From: Chlamydiota bacterium
GTDB taxonomy: Bacteria > Chlamydiota > Chlamydiia > Chlamydiales > JAAZZY01
Direction: 5' to 3'
NCBI GenBank assembly: GCA_022601335.1
Contig: JAJACV010000010.1
Span: 1 to 35,208 of the forward strand
DNA length: 35,208 bases
The position numbers and the translations under genes were made by a program. The notes beneath the pieces were generated by a model. It saw nothing but the letters and a program-made list of their open reading frames with translations, was not told where the DNA came from and searched no databases. Below, piece after piece: positions 24,875-33,083 of this stretch; position 1 is the stretch's first letter, and each line of letters opens with the position of its first letter.

Positions 24875-25117
24875 AAATGACTTTGATGTACTTTAAAAGT
24901 TTTTAGTAAACTATTTTATTTAAAAAAATAAATATTACTCGCTTTAAATACTGTTAACATGTTTTAATTTTCTAAAAACATTATTGAGGCCCATATTTTT
25001 TATTTAAAATCTACACCTCCTGAAATAAGTATTCCGGGTAATGAAGTCCTAGACTTAATTGAGACATCTAAAAAAGCAAACTCGTATCCCTACTCCAGAG
25101 ATGCATACATTAATGGA

Positions 25118-25843
25118 GTGCACTATTGTAAACAGAAACCCGCACTAATTAAAGCTCAAAGAAGAGCGATAACTCAGACAATCGATGCTGAATCAAGGAG
25201 AATATTCCAAGAAATAACAGCTAATTTTGGAACTGAAACTATTCCCATGGTTGGGTATGGAAGTTTGATGAATCCCGAATCTGCTAAAAAAACAATTTGC
25301 GATGAAAACGCAATTGAAAGCATGGAGCGTGTTCATGTTTTAGGATACGAACGAATATTTAATGCAAATCTCAAAATGGGAGGCTCAACACGTAGAAGAG
25401 ACCAAGATGGTGACCAAGATTGGGCGGTACTCAACATGCAAAAGAGTAGCGGCAGGGTGAGCATGAATGCTGTTCGGATACATCTCAATTTAAAAGATTT
25501 TAATCGAGTGCGTCGACGGGAGGGATTCTACGATCTTATTCCGGTGGTGACGACAAAATATTCTGCCGACGGGGTTGAGGGACAACCCCAAAGTTCTATA
25601 AGCTACTCCTGGATTGTAACAGATCCTACTCGCTTAGGTGCTGAATTAATTCAACCAATACCTATGTACTATCGTCTGATATCAGAATCCTTACAATCTG
25701 ATGAGGTAAATACCAAGTGGGGCCCAGAATTCTTCGAAGAGTATCTGAACACAACAACCTTAGCCAATGGAACATCAATCCGCACTATTCATGAAAAAAT
25801 CATGGCAGACACAGAAAAAGATGCCCTAGAAAAGCACCTATAA
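25118..25843 (+). CDS. Gamma-glutamylcyclotransferase-like protein, 5' end damaged
   Basis: A GGCT-fold protein. The signature MVGYGSLMNPESA at about residue 45 is the substrate-binding loop, and RRREGFYDL carries the expected catalytic-type Glu. Family members cleave gamma-glutamyl or related amide bonds. The frame stays open upstream of GTG 25118 back to 24968, and that part looks coding (EVLDLIETSKKANSYPYSRD), but it contains no start codon. An ATG lies in frame at 24959, with a TAA two codons later (24965-24967). The gene has therefore probably lost its start to a nonsense change, or uses the GTG, which has only an overlapping GGAG. Confidence 0.65.
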   Translation: MHYCKQKPALIKAQRRAITQTIDAESRRIFQEITANFGTETIPMVGYGSLMNPESAKKTICDENAIESMERVHVLGYERIFNANLKMGGSTRRRDQDGDQDWAVLNMQKSSGRVSMNAVRIHLNLKDFNRVRRREGFYDLIPVVTTKYSADGVEGQPQSSISYSWIVTDPTRLGAELIQPIPMYYRLISESLQSDEVNTKWGPEFFEEYLNTTTLANGTSIRTIHEKIMADTEKDALEKHL

Positions 25844-25854
25844 GCTCGGAATAT

Positions 25855-26127
25855 TCATGCGTAAAATATATCATTTAGACCAGTAGAGCCATCCAAAAGC
25901 GTACCTAAAAACGCACCCATGCATTTTACTTCAACAGTATTTCCCTCGTACTCAAACTGCAATGTACCATTCAAAAAGCCTTCCTTAAGACGCTCTTTGG
26001 AAATGAATAGACACTTTAAAATAGCTTCCTCTGCTTCTATTTTTGGCTAAGGATTAGAAATTCCTGGATGATCTTCTAAAAACGCTTCAAAAATAAACGA
26101 TAAATCCTGACGTTCTCTATCCTTCAT
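25855..26127 (-). pseudogene. Small gene interrupted by an in-frame TAG
   Basis: On the minus strand a 90-codon frame runs from ATG 26127 (MKDRERQDLSFIFEAFLEDH) to TGA 25855, broken only by TAG at codon 27 (26047-26049). Downstream the frame continues with a regular helical pattern, EAEEAILKCLFISKERLKEG, and a GTLLDGSTGLNDIF end. It begins 3 nt after the stop of the third DUF4143 ATPase and so was probably its operon partner. I do not recognise the family. Confidence 0.6.
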
Positions 26128-26130
26128 AAA

Positions 26131-27279
26131 TTACAATTTGATCAATCTTTTAGGATGGATCATTGTCAAAAAAGTATCAATGGGTAAACATAAAATTTGT
26201 TTTTCGCGATATTTTTGCTTTCCTCTATATAGCATTATGGACTGACATTGAGGATAGTCTTCTTGAAAAAGTTGCAAGCCCCTTAAATCTTTGGGGTGAA
26301 TCACTTTTCCATTTTTGACCTCTATTGCATAAAAAAGATCTTTCCCACTTAAAATGAAGTCAACTTCAACTTGAGAAGATGTACGCCAGTAGTGCAGCTG
26401 ATAACTTTCAGATTGAGCTTGCACCCATGCTTTTAGATGCTGAGCCACGAGGCCTTCTAACGCTGAACCTTGCGTTTCAGTTTCAACCTCATACAAGCTT
26501 TTTGGCTTAACCGACGAATATACACCCGAGTCAAAAAAGTAAAATTTATTCCCACTTGAAAGCCTCCTTTTCGCTTTGCGTGTAAAAACAGATAACTCAA
26601 AGCCTAAAAGCAAATCATACAAAATTGACAAATAGCTATCGACTGTTTTGCGAGCAATTTGAGCCTCTCTCGAAATATTTGAAGCATTGAGAATTTGAGC
26701 ATGTGAAAAACTCATCACCTCTAAAAAACGAGCAAAATCACCCACTTTTCGTACAATTCCCTCCTCTTGCACTTCTTCTTTTAAATAAATTCCAACATAA
26801 GCCTTAAGAACTTCCTGTGGAACTTCTGAATCAAAAACAATAGGAAGCATGCCCCACTTTAAGCGCTCTTCAAGTTTAAAGTGAGTGACAATCTCAGAGG
26901 CAAAAAAAGGCGGCATATACTTCAAAAGAGCTCTACCTCCCAATAAATTAGTTCCATACTTTTTGAGCTTTCTTGAACTTGAACCTGTTAAGATGAATTG
27001 CAGCCCCCGCTTTTTTTCTATCATCAAATGTACAACATTTAGTAATTCAGGGATTTTCTGTACTTCATCAATCACTACTTGATTAATCGATAAATCCCCA
27101 TCTAAAATAGAAATCAACTGTTCCGGCCTTGAAACAAATAGCCTGTAGGTCTCTGGATCTAAAAGATCCAACACAAATGCGTCTGGGTATTTTGCCCTCA
27201 GGAACGAAGATTTCCCTGTCCCTCTGGGGCCAAATAAGAAATAACTTTGATTGGGTGTGTCAAAGAATCGAGGAATCAT
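26131..27279 (-). CDS. AAA_14/DUF4143 ATPase (third in window)
   Basis: A 382-residue protein. Its start is ATG 27279 with AAAAGGAG 7 nt before it; the frame is open to 27330 but that start lacks support. Walker A is GPRGTGKSS near residue 17, and Walker B is VVIDEVQKIPEL. FILTGSSSRKL is the sensor 1 segment. A winged-helix segment ISREAQIARKTVDSYLSIL follows. The C-terminal domain has QVEVDFIL ... YAIEVKNGK, the intact D..ExK arrangement. Function of the family is unknown. It is a different sequence from the two ATPases at 15481 and 16868. A small broken gene follows it directly. Confidence 0.88.
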   Translation of the reverse strand: MIPRFFDTPNQSYFLFGPRGTGKSSFLRAKYPDAFVLDLLDPETYRLFVSRPEQLISILDGDLSINQVVIDEVQKIPELLNVVHLMIEKKRGLQFILTGSSSRKLKKYGTNLLGGRALLKYMPPFFASEIVTHFKLEERLKWGMLPIVFDSEVPQEVLKAYVGIYLKEEVQEEGIVRKVGDFARFLEVMSFSHAQILNASNISREAQIARKTVDSYLSILYDLLLGFELSVFTRKAKRRLSSGNKFYFFDSGVYSSVKPKSLYEVETETQGSALEGLVAQHLKAWVQAQSESYQLHYWRTSSQVEVDFILSGKDLFYAIEVKNGKVIHPKDLRGLQLFQEDYPQCQSIMLYRGKQKYREKQILCLPIDTFLTMIHPKRLIKL

Positions 27280-27329
27280 GCCAATCTCCTTTTGATACAC
27301 ATCATGCAAAAAAAGACGTATAATTTGCA

Positions 27330-27344
27330 ATATGTATTACATAT
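27330..27344. promoter_or_regulatory. Palindrome upstream of the third DUF4143 ATPase
   Basis: ATATGTA-T-TACATAT, a perfect 15-nt palindrome 50 nt before the chosen start codon, where an operator or promoter overlap would be expected. Short and AT-rich, so chance is possible. Confidence 0.35.
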
Positions 27345-27533
27345 ATCACATTCCATTCATTATTAAGAGATTATAAAACAGCAATAAGGAAAGTTCGTAC
27401 TAAAAATTTCAAATTTTATTGATTATGTTGGCCTACATCTGGAAGTTTAATTACAAATGAATTCTATTATGAGGGTTAAAATTTCCGTTTTTGGTGCTGA
27501 ACTGTGCCAAGAGGCTGCTAAAAAACATAAGTA

Positions 27534-27567
27534 TAAAAAAAGGACTTACAACCTAAATTGTAAGTCC
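27534..27567 (-). terminator. Terminator copy downstream of the tRNA-Leu-like segment
   Basis: A perfect 10-bp stem GGACTTACAA / TTGTAAGTCC followed by a T run on the minus strand. It is the same hairpin as the tRNA-Leu terminator at 34120-34145, so the duplicated block includes the terminator. Confidence 0.8.
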
Positions 27568-27580
27568 TTGTATTCTACGT

Positions 27581-27654
27581 TGCTCAAAGCAGGACTTGAA
27601 CCTGCACGCCCCGAAGAGCAAGGGATTTTAAGTCCTTCGTTTTACCACTAAGCA
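27581..27654 (-). other. tRNA-Leu(UAA) duplicate with altered 5' half (att-like)
   Basis: From the anticodon loop to the 3' end this is nearly identical to the intact tRNA-Leu at 34159 (same variable arm GCTC-TTCG-GGGC and T arm). The 5' half is TGCTTAGTGGTAAAACG, which still pairs with the 3' end TTGAGCA through wobble pairs but has no D arm. The anticodon stem has one mismatch. It is unlikely to be a normal tRNA and reads as an element/host junction. Confidence 0.75.
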
Positions 27655-27809
27655 CAATACCTTACACTCCTTCAAAGGAGAAGAAACAGCCTCTTGTCAC
27701 AGGTCTAAATCATGCTAGTTTTTGCACTATTAGGTCATTTGTTGTGGCGTAGTGTGCCAAATTTGCACCAAAAGATGTCTCCCTAACTGTACTGATGATA
27801 GACCAGAGG

Positions 27810-28469
27810 CTATACCTCTAGGATATCTTCCGATCCGTTTAATTGTGATTCTTTTTTTTTGAAGGCACATGTCAAAAACTTTTCTATTTCAGGACATTCT
27901 CTGACTGTAAAAGAGTAAAAGACTCTGAGTTTCTCCATATCATTAATTTTTTGAAACCGATCCAAATACTCTTTGTATGTTGGATTCTGCCACACTTGTT
28001 GGTAGCGTAATTTGAAATTATATTTTCTAAGTTTCACACAACAATACAGCCACCCTATTCTCCATAGTGTCGTAAACGTTAATGCTCCCATCACAAAACA
28101 GATAGCCCTCAAGTTCCAACCCTGCTTAAGAAGCTCCATGTTCCGCACTTCAAAGAAGATTGAAAGTGCACTAAATATAGCCATAAGCAATGTTGCAATG
28201 CAAATACATGACCATAAAATCGAACAAAAGAGCAACTTGGTACCCGGTTTTTTGTAGCTACAAAAATAGGAAATAGGAACAGCAATAATAATTTCAATAA
28301 TAAGTTTGATAAAAGACGAGTTCGGTTTTAGAGCCTTTAGTTTTGATAGCACCACTATCGAGGCATAAGTGGGAGATGCCCCTAAGAAAAATGTTGCGAC
28401 AACAAATATGGCAATAGATGAGATGACTCCGATCCAAAGCATTGCTAACCAAGCTCGTTTAATATTCAT
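27810..28469 (-). CDS. Hypothetical membrane protein, four predicted helices
   Basis: A 219-residue protein with about four membrane segments: residues 8-30 (LWIGVISSIAIFVVATFFLG), 53-70 (IKLIIEIIIAVPISYFC), 79-105 (FCSILWSCICIATLLMAIFS) and 120-142. A soluble, charged C-terminal domain of about 75 residues follows. AGGG lies 9 nt before the ATG (28469). The family is not recognised. It diverges from the 432-residue gene and lies next to the duplicated tRNA segment, so it is likely cargo of an integrated element. Confidence 0.6.
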   Translation of the reverse strand: MNIKRAWLAMLWIGVISSIAIFVVATFFLGASPTYASIVVLSKLKALKPNSSFIKLIIEIIIAVPISYFCSYKKPGTKLLFCSILWSCICIATLLMAIFSALSIFFEVRNMELLKQGWNLRAICFVMGALTFTTLWRIGWLYCCVKLRKYNFKLRYQQVWQNPTYKEYLDRFQKINDMEKLRVFYSFTVRECPEIEKFLTCAFKKKESQLNGSEDILEV

Positions 28470-28589
28470 TAGCTTTTCCCTTCATGATTTTGCTGTTGAC
28501 AATTTACAAAAATTACACTATAATCTCCAAATTATTATTAAATAATGTTCAACTTTTAAATAATTTAATTTTAAATACGGTTTTTTTTT

Positions 28590-29888
28590 ATGGTCTCGAA
28601 TTATTCAATAAATAATTACAATACTTGTAATTCGCTAACGGACGTTTTTCCTCAAGAGGTCGTATCCTACTCCCAAACGATCTGCCAAGAAATGGGCCAA
28701 AGTTTTTTTTCAAACATCAATTATTCTCACTATGGATTCAGCGATAAAAGCGTAAATAGCTGTTTGATTGATATTTCCCGTTTATTTTCTTCTAACTCTA
28801 GTAGCCTTTTTATTCCTGCAACCTTGATAAACCTAGGTACAAAGCTTGTACCCAACAATTTTGAAAAAATCGTTTCAAGGCTAATAGCCCTTCCTATATT
28901 AGAAGCTTTTTTTCAGACTTTATGCGTTTTTAATGGTTCGCCTTCTTCTTACCCTATCGAATACCCTCAAGCAATTGAATCACCTTCACTAAAGTCTAAA
29001 CGTGAGGAATGTTTTTCAAAATATTCTTTAAAGTTATGGGAAAAAGAAAATGAACTACCTCATTTTGAATTTGGAAGTTTAAATCCGTCAGTGGCTAATA
29101 CAGTTAACTTTTATTTACGTGTAGTGAGAGAAATAACAGATGAGGAAACAGATGTAGACCTTAAATTCATCGAAGCCCTGATTTCTGATAATATCCGCAT
29201 TCATTCTAAAATAAAACAACCTGCCGTACAATTATTGATCGCAAGGAAAAAATTGATGGGAAGTCGATCAATAAAAGCCCATCTCTTATCGACAAGAATG
29301 AAAGTTGCCCTTCTCAATTTAGTTGCAGAAACGGCACCGAATGACCACAAGTTTTTAATTGAAAGGTTACCGATTAGTTCTACAAAAATTAGCCTCCTAT
29401 TGTCTAAAGCCAACGCCAACGCATTGCTAGGTAATAGCCTACGTTATGATCCAGATATTTATGTCCACAATCTAAAAGTATTATCCGAGTTCGAAGATTT
29501 ATCATCTTTAAAATTTGAAGAAAGTATTGCTCTATTTGACATTCTTACACAAAACCCCACGCTTTTTGATGCCAAACTTTTTGAAAAAACATACAAGGCT
29601 CTTGTATCTAATGAGAAAAGTCACGAAATTTCACTTATTGATTTTTTAAACAAGGCCTACAAAAAAAATAATTGGGAAGCTTTTGATCTACTTTTAAATT
29701 GGATAGGTACCGTTGATGGAATTGAAAATTTATATACAATCCATACTTGTCTAGCTTCAAAAAAGATCTCACCTCAGTCAATTCAGGAGCTACAGGATCA
29801 ACTTGCTAGGAAGTCTGAGAAAAAAATTGAACCTTCTGGCTGGTACGAATATGCCACTTCATGGTTACCTAACTTCATCAAATGCTAG
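28590..29888 (+). CDS. Large hypothetical protein, mostly helical
   Basis: A 432-residue protein that I do not recognise. The N-terminal 110 residues are rich in Ser, Asn and Tyr, with a hydrophobic stretch around 75-112. The remainder is helical, with leucine-rich segments and a Trp-rich C-terminus (GWYEYATSWLPNFIKC). No signal peptide and no enzymatic motif are seen. No ribosome-binding site precedes the ATG, which follows a run of T. Long, intact and in accessory DNA, it could be a secreted effector, but nothing in the sequence proves this. Confidence 0.6.
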   Translation: MVSNYSINNYNTCNSLTDVFPQEVVSYSQTICQEMGQSFFSNINYSHYGFSDKSVNSCLIDISRLFSSNSSSLFIPATLINLGTKLVPNNFEKIVSRLIALPILEAFFQTLCVFNGSPSSYPIEYPQAIESPSLKSKREECFSKYSLKLWEKENELPHFEFGSLNPSVANTVNFYLRVVREITDEETDVDLKFIEALISDNIRIHSKIKQPAVQLLIARKKLMGSRSIKAHLLSTRMKVALLNLVAETAPNDHKFLIERLPISSTKISLLLSKANANALLGNSLRYDPDIYVHNLKVLSEFEDLSSLKFEESIALFDILTQNPTLFDAKLFEKTYKALVSNEKSHEISLIDFLNKAYKKNNWEAFDLLLNWIGTVDGIENLYTIHTCLASKKISPQSIQELQDQLARKSEKKIEPSGWYEYATSWLPNFIKC

Positions 29889-29899
29889 TCTTAAAAAAG

Positions 29900-29908
29900 T
29901 TATCCACA
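29900..29908 (+). promoter_or_regulatory. Consensus DnaA box
   Basis: TTATCCACA, an exact match to the DnaA-box consensus, in an AT-rich gap 12 nt after the 432-residue gene and about 100 nt before a broken replication-organiser-like gene. Single copy, so only suggestive of an old plasmid or phage origin. Confidence 0.35.
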
Positions 29909-30011
29909 AAAAATAGAACACCATCGGTCATATATTTTAATTTATACATTAAATTTTTTCATTAATAACCTGAGTTCTGGGTTTATGTAGCTTATAATTG
30001 ACGTTGTTGAT

Positions 30012-30458
30012 TTAATCAAATTTTGAGTGTGGGGCTCTATTGGGGCGTACTTGAGGGATAATTGGGGATTCTGTTGGGGGTTGTTTTTGATAAAACGCTT
30101 TATCTCCCACTTATAAATGGTAAATCTGTTGGGGGTTTCATGGGGGCCTTTTTGAGTAACCCGGCTTTCTGTAGTTTCTTTTGTTGGGTACGTATTTCAT
30201 CCTCAGTTAAGCCTGTAGATATTGAGAAGGATTTTCTACCAAATATGAAATGATAAGGAGGAAGGGCTATTTCTCGATGATCATGATAGAGTCTCTTTCC
30301 TTCCTTGCTCATAGAGTAAAGCAATAGATAATAAATACAGCAGATTTAGGACTTTTAAACCATCCAGAATCCTGGAAATAACGCGGTATGGGAATAAATT
30401 CAAAAGGGATTCTACTAGCAACAGTTTGCTGATAAAGCGAGCTTTTACTATACTTCAT
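30012..30458 (-). pseudogene. Frameshifted replisome-organiser-like wHTH gene
   Basis: Reading the minus strand, frame one runs from ATG 30458 (MKYSKSSLYQQTVASRIPFE, then SGWFKSPKSAVFIIYCF) to a TGA at 30309. A second frame continues the protein with YHDHREIALPPYHFIFGRKS and a wHTH segment GLTEDEIRTQQKKLQKAGLL, stopping at 30100. A third frame then continues with a proline-rich tail (QKQPPTESPIIPQVRP) to TAA 30012. The layout resembles phage or plasmid replication-organiser proteins with an N-terminal winged helix and a disordered tail. Two frameshifts make it non-functional. Confidence 0.6.
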
Positions 30459-30520
30459 AATACAATCTTTGTAATTAAAGCCTGCCGACCTCAGAATTGA
30501 CAGGCCTCATTGTTGGATTT

Positions 30521-30551
30521 AGCTTCATTATTTATTTAATGAAGCTTTTTT
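30521..30551 (+). terminator. Strong hairpin with T tract
   Basis: A perfect 10-bp stem AGCTTCATTA / TAATGAAGCT with a 6-nt loop, followed by TTTTTT on the plus strand. No plus-strand gene ends here, so it may insulate the AlpA-like gene or be a relic. It also sits at the 3' end of that minus-strand gene. Confidence 0.6.
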
Positions 30552-30765
30552 ATTCTTGGCGATTTTCATTTTGTTTGTTTAGCCATGCAAAGAATGCATT
30601 CTCATCAATCAAGACTCGTCGCCCACATCGTTTCACCATTTCACAAAAGCCATTTTGATTTTCATAGAATATGAGATGCCTTAATCCCCCTATTGGTGGC
30701 CATTCATGGTGTTGGTTCCATTTATTTACAGGGATTAATCTTGTTTGAGAGTTATTATTTTCCAT
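30550..30765 (-). CDS. AlpA/excisionase-like small DNA-binding protein
   Basis: A 71-residue protein from ATG 30765, with AGGAG 5 nt before it. It reads LIPVNKWNQHHEWPPIGGLR, then a CEMVKRCGRRVLIDENAFFAWL segment. This is the pattern of AlpA/excisionase-type helix-turn-helix proteins, in which 'G..VLID...F..W' forms the wing. Such proteins regulate or direct excision of integrative elements. A palindrome AGTTAC-GTTAT-GTAACT lies about 40 nt upstream and may be its own operator. Confidence 0.7.
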   Translation of the reverse strand: MENNNSQTRLIPVNKWNQHHEWPPIGGLRHLIFYENQNGFCEMVKRCGRRVLIDENAFFAWLNKQNENRQE

Positions 30766-30803
30766 TTTTTCTCCTGTTTGTCTATTATTGAGCAATAAAG
30801 TAA

Positions 30804-30820
30804 AGTTACGTTATGTAACT
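30804..30820. promoter_or_regulatory. Candidate operator of the AlpA-like gene
   Basis: AGTTAC-GTTAT-GTAACT, 6-bp perfect arms with a 5-nt centre, 39 nt before the start of the AlpA-like gene and in the promoter position. Autoregulation is an inference. Confidence 0.45.
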
Positions 30821-30943
30821 ATAAAAATTTATTGAATTAACGAAAAGAGAAAATTTTAAAATTTTCCTCGGGAGGTTTTGATGTACTGTAATTTGAAATC
30901 AAGGTAATATGAACCTTCATTGAACAACTGGGTTTTAAAATAA

Positions 30944-31600
30944 ATGATAAGTTCCCTTTTTGATATCTCAAGACTAGCCATTGGAGCTGCTTTAACATAC
31001 CAGATTCTTTCCCCTGACCCCTTAGAAGGAAAGTCTCACCCAGAGCAAGAGTACCAAGATTTTGTAAGCTCTATCTGTAAGCTCACAAACCTAACTCGGC
31101 CTATTTTTGTTAGAGAAGTAAACTGGGACAAGAACCGGATAAGTTCAGCTGCTTCAACTTATACCCCACTCAGGGGGATAGGTCAGATTTTAATCCCAAA
31201 AGGAATACCTTTTCCAAAAGATGAAGTAAAGTTAATAACCGCGCATGAACTAGGCCATCTGGCTAATAACCATCAAAATATTGCAACAGCTTTGCTTCTT
31301 AGTAATACTGCTCTGCTTGCACTTCCTATCATTTCACTCTCTACTGCTTTAAGCTGTTGTTTTTTGTCTGCTGTTTCACTTATTCCCCTTTTCATGGCTG
31401 CAGAGAGGCAAGCAGATACATTTGCCTTGGAGCACACTCCCCTAGAAATATTGCAGTCATGCTTAGATACGGAAACAGAAAGATATAATAAACGCTCCCT
31501 CAATTTAGGGCTTCAAGAGAGACTTTTAGAGTTTTTTATTTTTAGAACAGAAGAAAGATACACAGCGCTTAAAGAAAGAGTAAAACTTCTAACAAGTTAA
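30944..31600 (+). CDS. M48-family zinc metallopeptidase (short form)
   Basis: A 218-residue protease of the M48 (HtpX/Ste24-like) family. The zinc motif HELGH is at 101-105, and the third ligand is E154 in AERQADTFA, giving the E-x-x-x-D arrangement. Two hydrophobic helices (about 112-132 and 134-152) separate the two metal segments, as in membrane M48 enzymes. The N-terminus has a short hydrophobic segment. It is shorter than HtpX and lacks its N-terminal pair of helices. It probably acts at the membrane on misfolded or exported proteins. No clear ribosome-binding site is visible. Confidence 0.82.
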   Translation: MISSLFDISRLAIGAALTYQILSPDPLEGKSHPEQEYQDFVSSICKLTNLTRPIFVREVNWDKNRISSAASTYTPLRGIGQILIPKGIPFPKDEVKLITAHELGHLANNHQNIATALLLSNTALLALPIISLSTALSCCFLSAVSLIPLFMAAERQADTFALEHTPLEILQSCLDTETERYNKRSLNLGLQERLLEFFIFRTEERYTALKERVKLLTS

Positions 31601-31635
31601 ATCATCAACAAAAAAAGACGATGTCCACCAATTAA

Positions 31636-32082
31636 TCATTTAACACGTGGTAGCACTCTTTCTAGCAGATCTTTGGGAGTTATTCTATTCTCGAGCTCTA
31701 ACTTTTCTGTTACTCTCTCAAAACAGTTGTTTAAATGAGATCGTTCGATTTGTTTCCCTTTATGATTAGTAAAAACTAATTCATTAGCTGCTTTACTTTT
31801 TGTGACTTCTTTAAGCTCGTGAATGACATGTTTGGGATAAGGCACAGTATCCTTTCGAAATTGAATAGCCGACTTCTTGATAAGAATCTTGCCTTGAGTA
31901 ATCTCAAGAGCTTCTTCTAAAGTTGGTTCACCATAATATAGAACTTTTGCGATGAGTTGGTCTCTTTCAGACAAAGGCTCTATAAACTCTAGAAATTGCT
32001 TATGAGGAACTTTCTTGTTTTTTGTGAGCACATGTATTGGATCAGTAGAAAAGCTTACAAAGTCCAAAAGAAGCGCTTGCAA
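31636..32082 (-). pseudogene. Tyrosine-recombinase-like gene, 5'-truncated paralog
   Basis: A 148-codon frame closely matching the C-terminal half of the protein at 33084-33923, sharing LIAKVLYYGEPTLEE, YPKH, KGKQIERSHLNNCFERV and RITPKDL. Homology begins abruptly near 32075, where it abuts an unrelated plus-strand frame, so the 5' half was lost in a rearrangement. Like its paralog it ends just after ITPKDL and so lacks the catalytic His and Tyr, and the first catalytic Arg is also absent (GEPTLEE). Whether it is translated is unknown. Confidence 0.65.
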
Positions 32083-32099
32083 GAAGGTTAAAAGTTTAG

Positions 32100-32360
32100 C
32101 AAGGCTTTCACAAAGCTGCTGTTTTTCATGGCGCTGTTGCTACTCTCTATGGTTTGAAGCTCGTATATGATGCAGGATCACAAAGTTGGAGAGCTACTGT
32201 AGCGGATGCAAATACTTTTGTTGAACATATTTTAGGTGTTGCAGATACTGGAAAAAGATTGAGAGATATAGAAGCCGAATGGGTAAAGTCATTGCTCAAT
32301 ATACAAAATATGCCGCCCATGATGATTGTTACGGGTGACCCAAGGCCTGGCATAACATGA
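32100..32360 (+). pseudogene. C-terminal fragment of an unknown gene
   Basis: The frame is open from just after a TAG at 32097 and reads FHKAAVFHGAVATLYGLKLV, then WRATVADANTFVEHILGVAD and IEAEWVKSLL, to a TGA at 32358. No start codon with a ribosome-binding site is visible, and the 5' side is the rearrangement border with the recombinase paralog, so this is likely the 3' end of a longer gene. Its TGA overlaps the next ATG (ATGA). I do not recognise the family; a conjugation or phage structural gene is only a guess. Confidence 0.5.
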
Positions 32361-32686
32361 TGCAAAAAAGAATTATTCTATTTCTTCTTGTGTTTCTTTC
32401 TATTGAACTGCTTTCGCTTGAAAATAGTCATGAAATGACTGTAAGAGAGGAATGGATCACAACTATAGAGCACTCTCTGCAAAAGAAAAATAGATTTAAT
32501 CTACCAACTGAAAAAGTTCTTGAATCTGTAGAAAGGCAGATTATTAGAGATTTTGGTTCATTCGAGGCCTTTGATAAAGGCTTTAAGAAACGTTCAATTC
32601 GCCACGTTATTGGATATTTAAAAATACTCCACATTGCAAAAAAACAACTTCTCGAAGAAAAATGGAAAGAAGAGGACTTAATATGA
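32357..32686 (+). CDS. Small exported hypothetical protein
   Basis: A 109-residue protein with a signal peptide (MMQKRIILFLLVFLSIELLS) and a charged, helical mature part of about 85 residues containing KVLESVERQIIRDFGSFEAF. The start overlaps the stop of the upstream fragment (ATGA), and its own stop overlaps the next start (ATGA), so the three frames are translationally coupled. The family is not recognised. Confidence 0.62.
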   Translation: MMQKRIILFLLVFLSIELLSLENSHEMTVREEWITTIEHSLQKKNRFNLPTEKVLESVERQIIRDFGSFEAFDKGFKKRSIRHVIGYLKILHIAKKQLLEEKWKEEDLI

Positions 32687-33039
32687 AAACTTTTTGCTAT
32701 GTCACAGCTATAATTTGTTTAGCTTTTTTTTCTGCTTCAACCATGCATGCTGCCACACCTTCTCAACAATATATAGAGAGCCATGCTCAGTTTGAGATCA
32801 ATTTTTTAGAATCTGTTCTTGATTTGAAAATATTCTCTAAGCTTTCAGATTCTCAAATCAAACATATAGAAGAAAATTTCTCATCACATGTGAAAAAAGT
32901 CTATGGAACGATGGATGAAGCTCAAAATCTTCTTGCCTATGCTTTAGAAGATTATTCTATAAAATTTCTTGATCTGGTTAAATTAATAGAAAGGGATGTT
33001 GAAAATCTAACTGAGGCAAAGAGCCATAGGCAAGGCTGA
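32683..33039 (+). CDS. Small exported hypothetical protein
   Basis: A 118-residue protein from ATG 32683 with AGAGGA about 8 nt before it. The signal peptide is MKTFCYVTAIICLAFFSAS with likely cleavage after MHAA. The mature part is helical (FEINFLESVLDLKIF ... IKHIEENFSSHVKKVYG) and acidic, possibly coiled. It is coupled to the preceding secreted protein by an ATGA overlap. Two coupled exported proteins suggest a joint periplasmic or secreted function, perhaps from a transfer operon. The family is not recognised. Confidence 0.62.
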   Translation: MKTFCYVTAIICLAFFSASTMHAATPSQQYIESHAQFEINFLESVLDLKIFSKLSDSQIKHIEENFSSHVKKVYGTMDEAQNLLAYALEDYSIKFLDLVKLIERDVENLTEAKSHRQG

Positions 33040-33083
33040 AAATAAATTGATTGCCTCTCAACTCCCCTATCAAAGTTTTTTTT

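Noticed and set aside
4227-26049. Reassigned or suppressed TAG codon
   Set aside because: The core genes here do not contain internal TAG, and no suppressor tRNA or pyrrolysine/selenocysteine signals were seen; simple gene decay is enough.
27457-27651. Open frame on the plus strand over the duplicated tRNA segment
   Set aside because: Its second half is the antisense of the tRNA-Leu copy and terminator; no ribosome-binding site and no protein-like composition.
27581-27654. Second functional tRNA-Leu gene
   Set aside because: No D arm and a mismatch in the anticodon stem; the acceptor pairing relies on wobble pairs.
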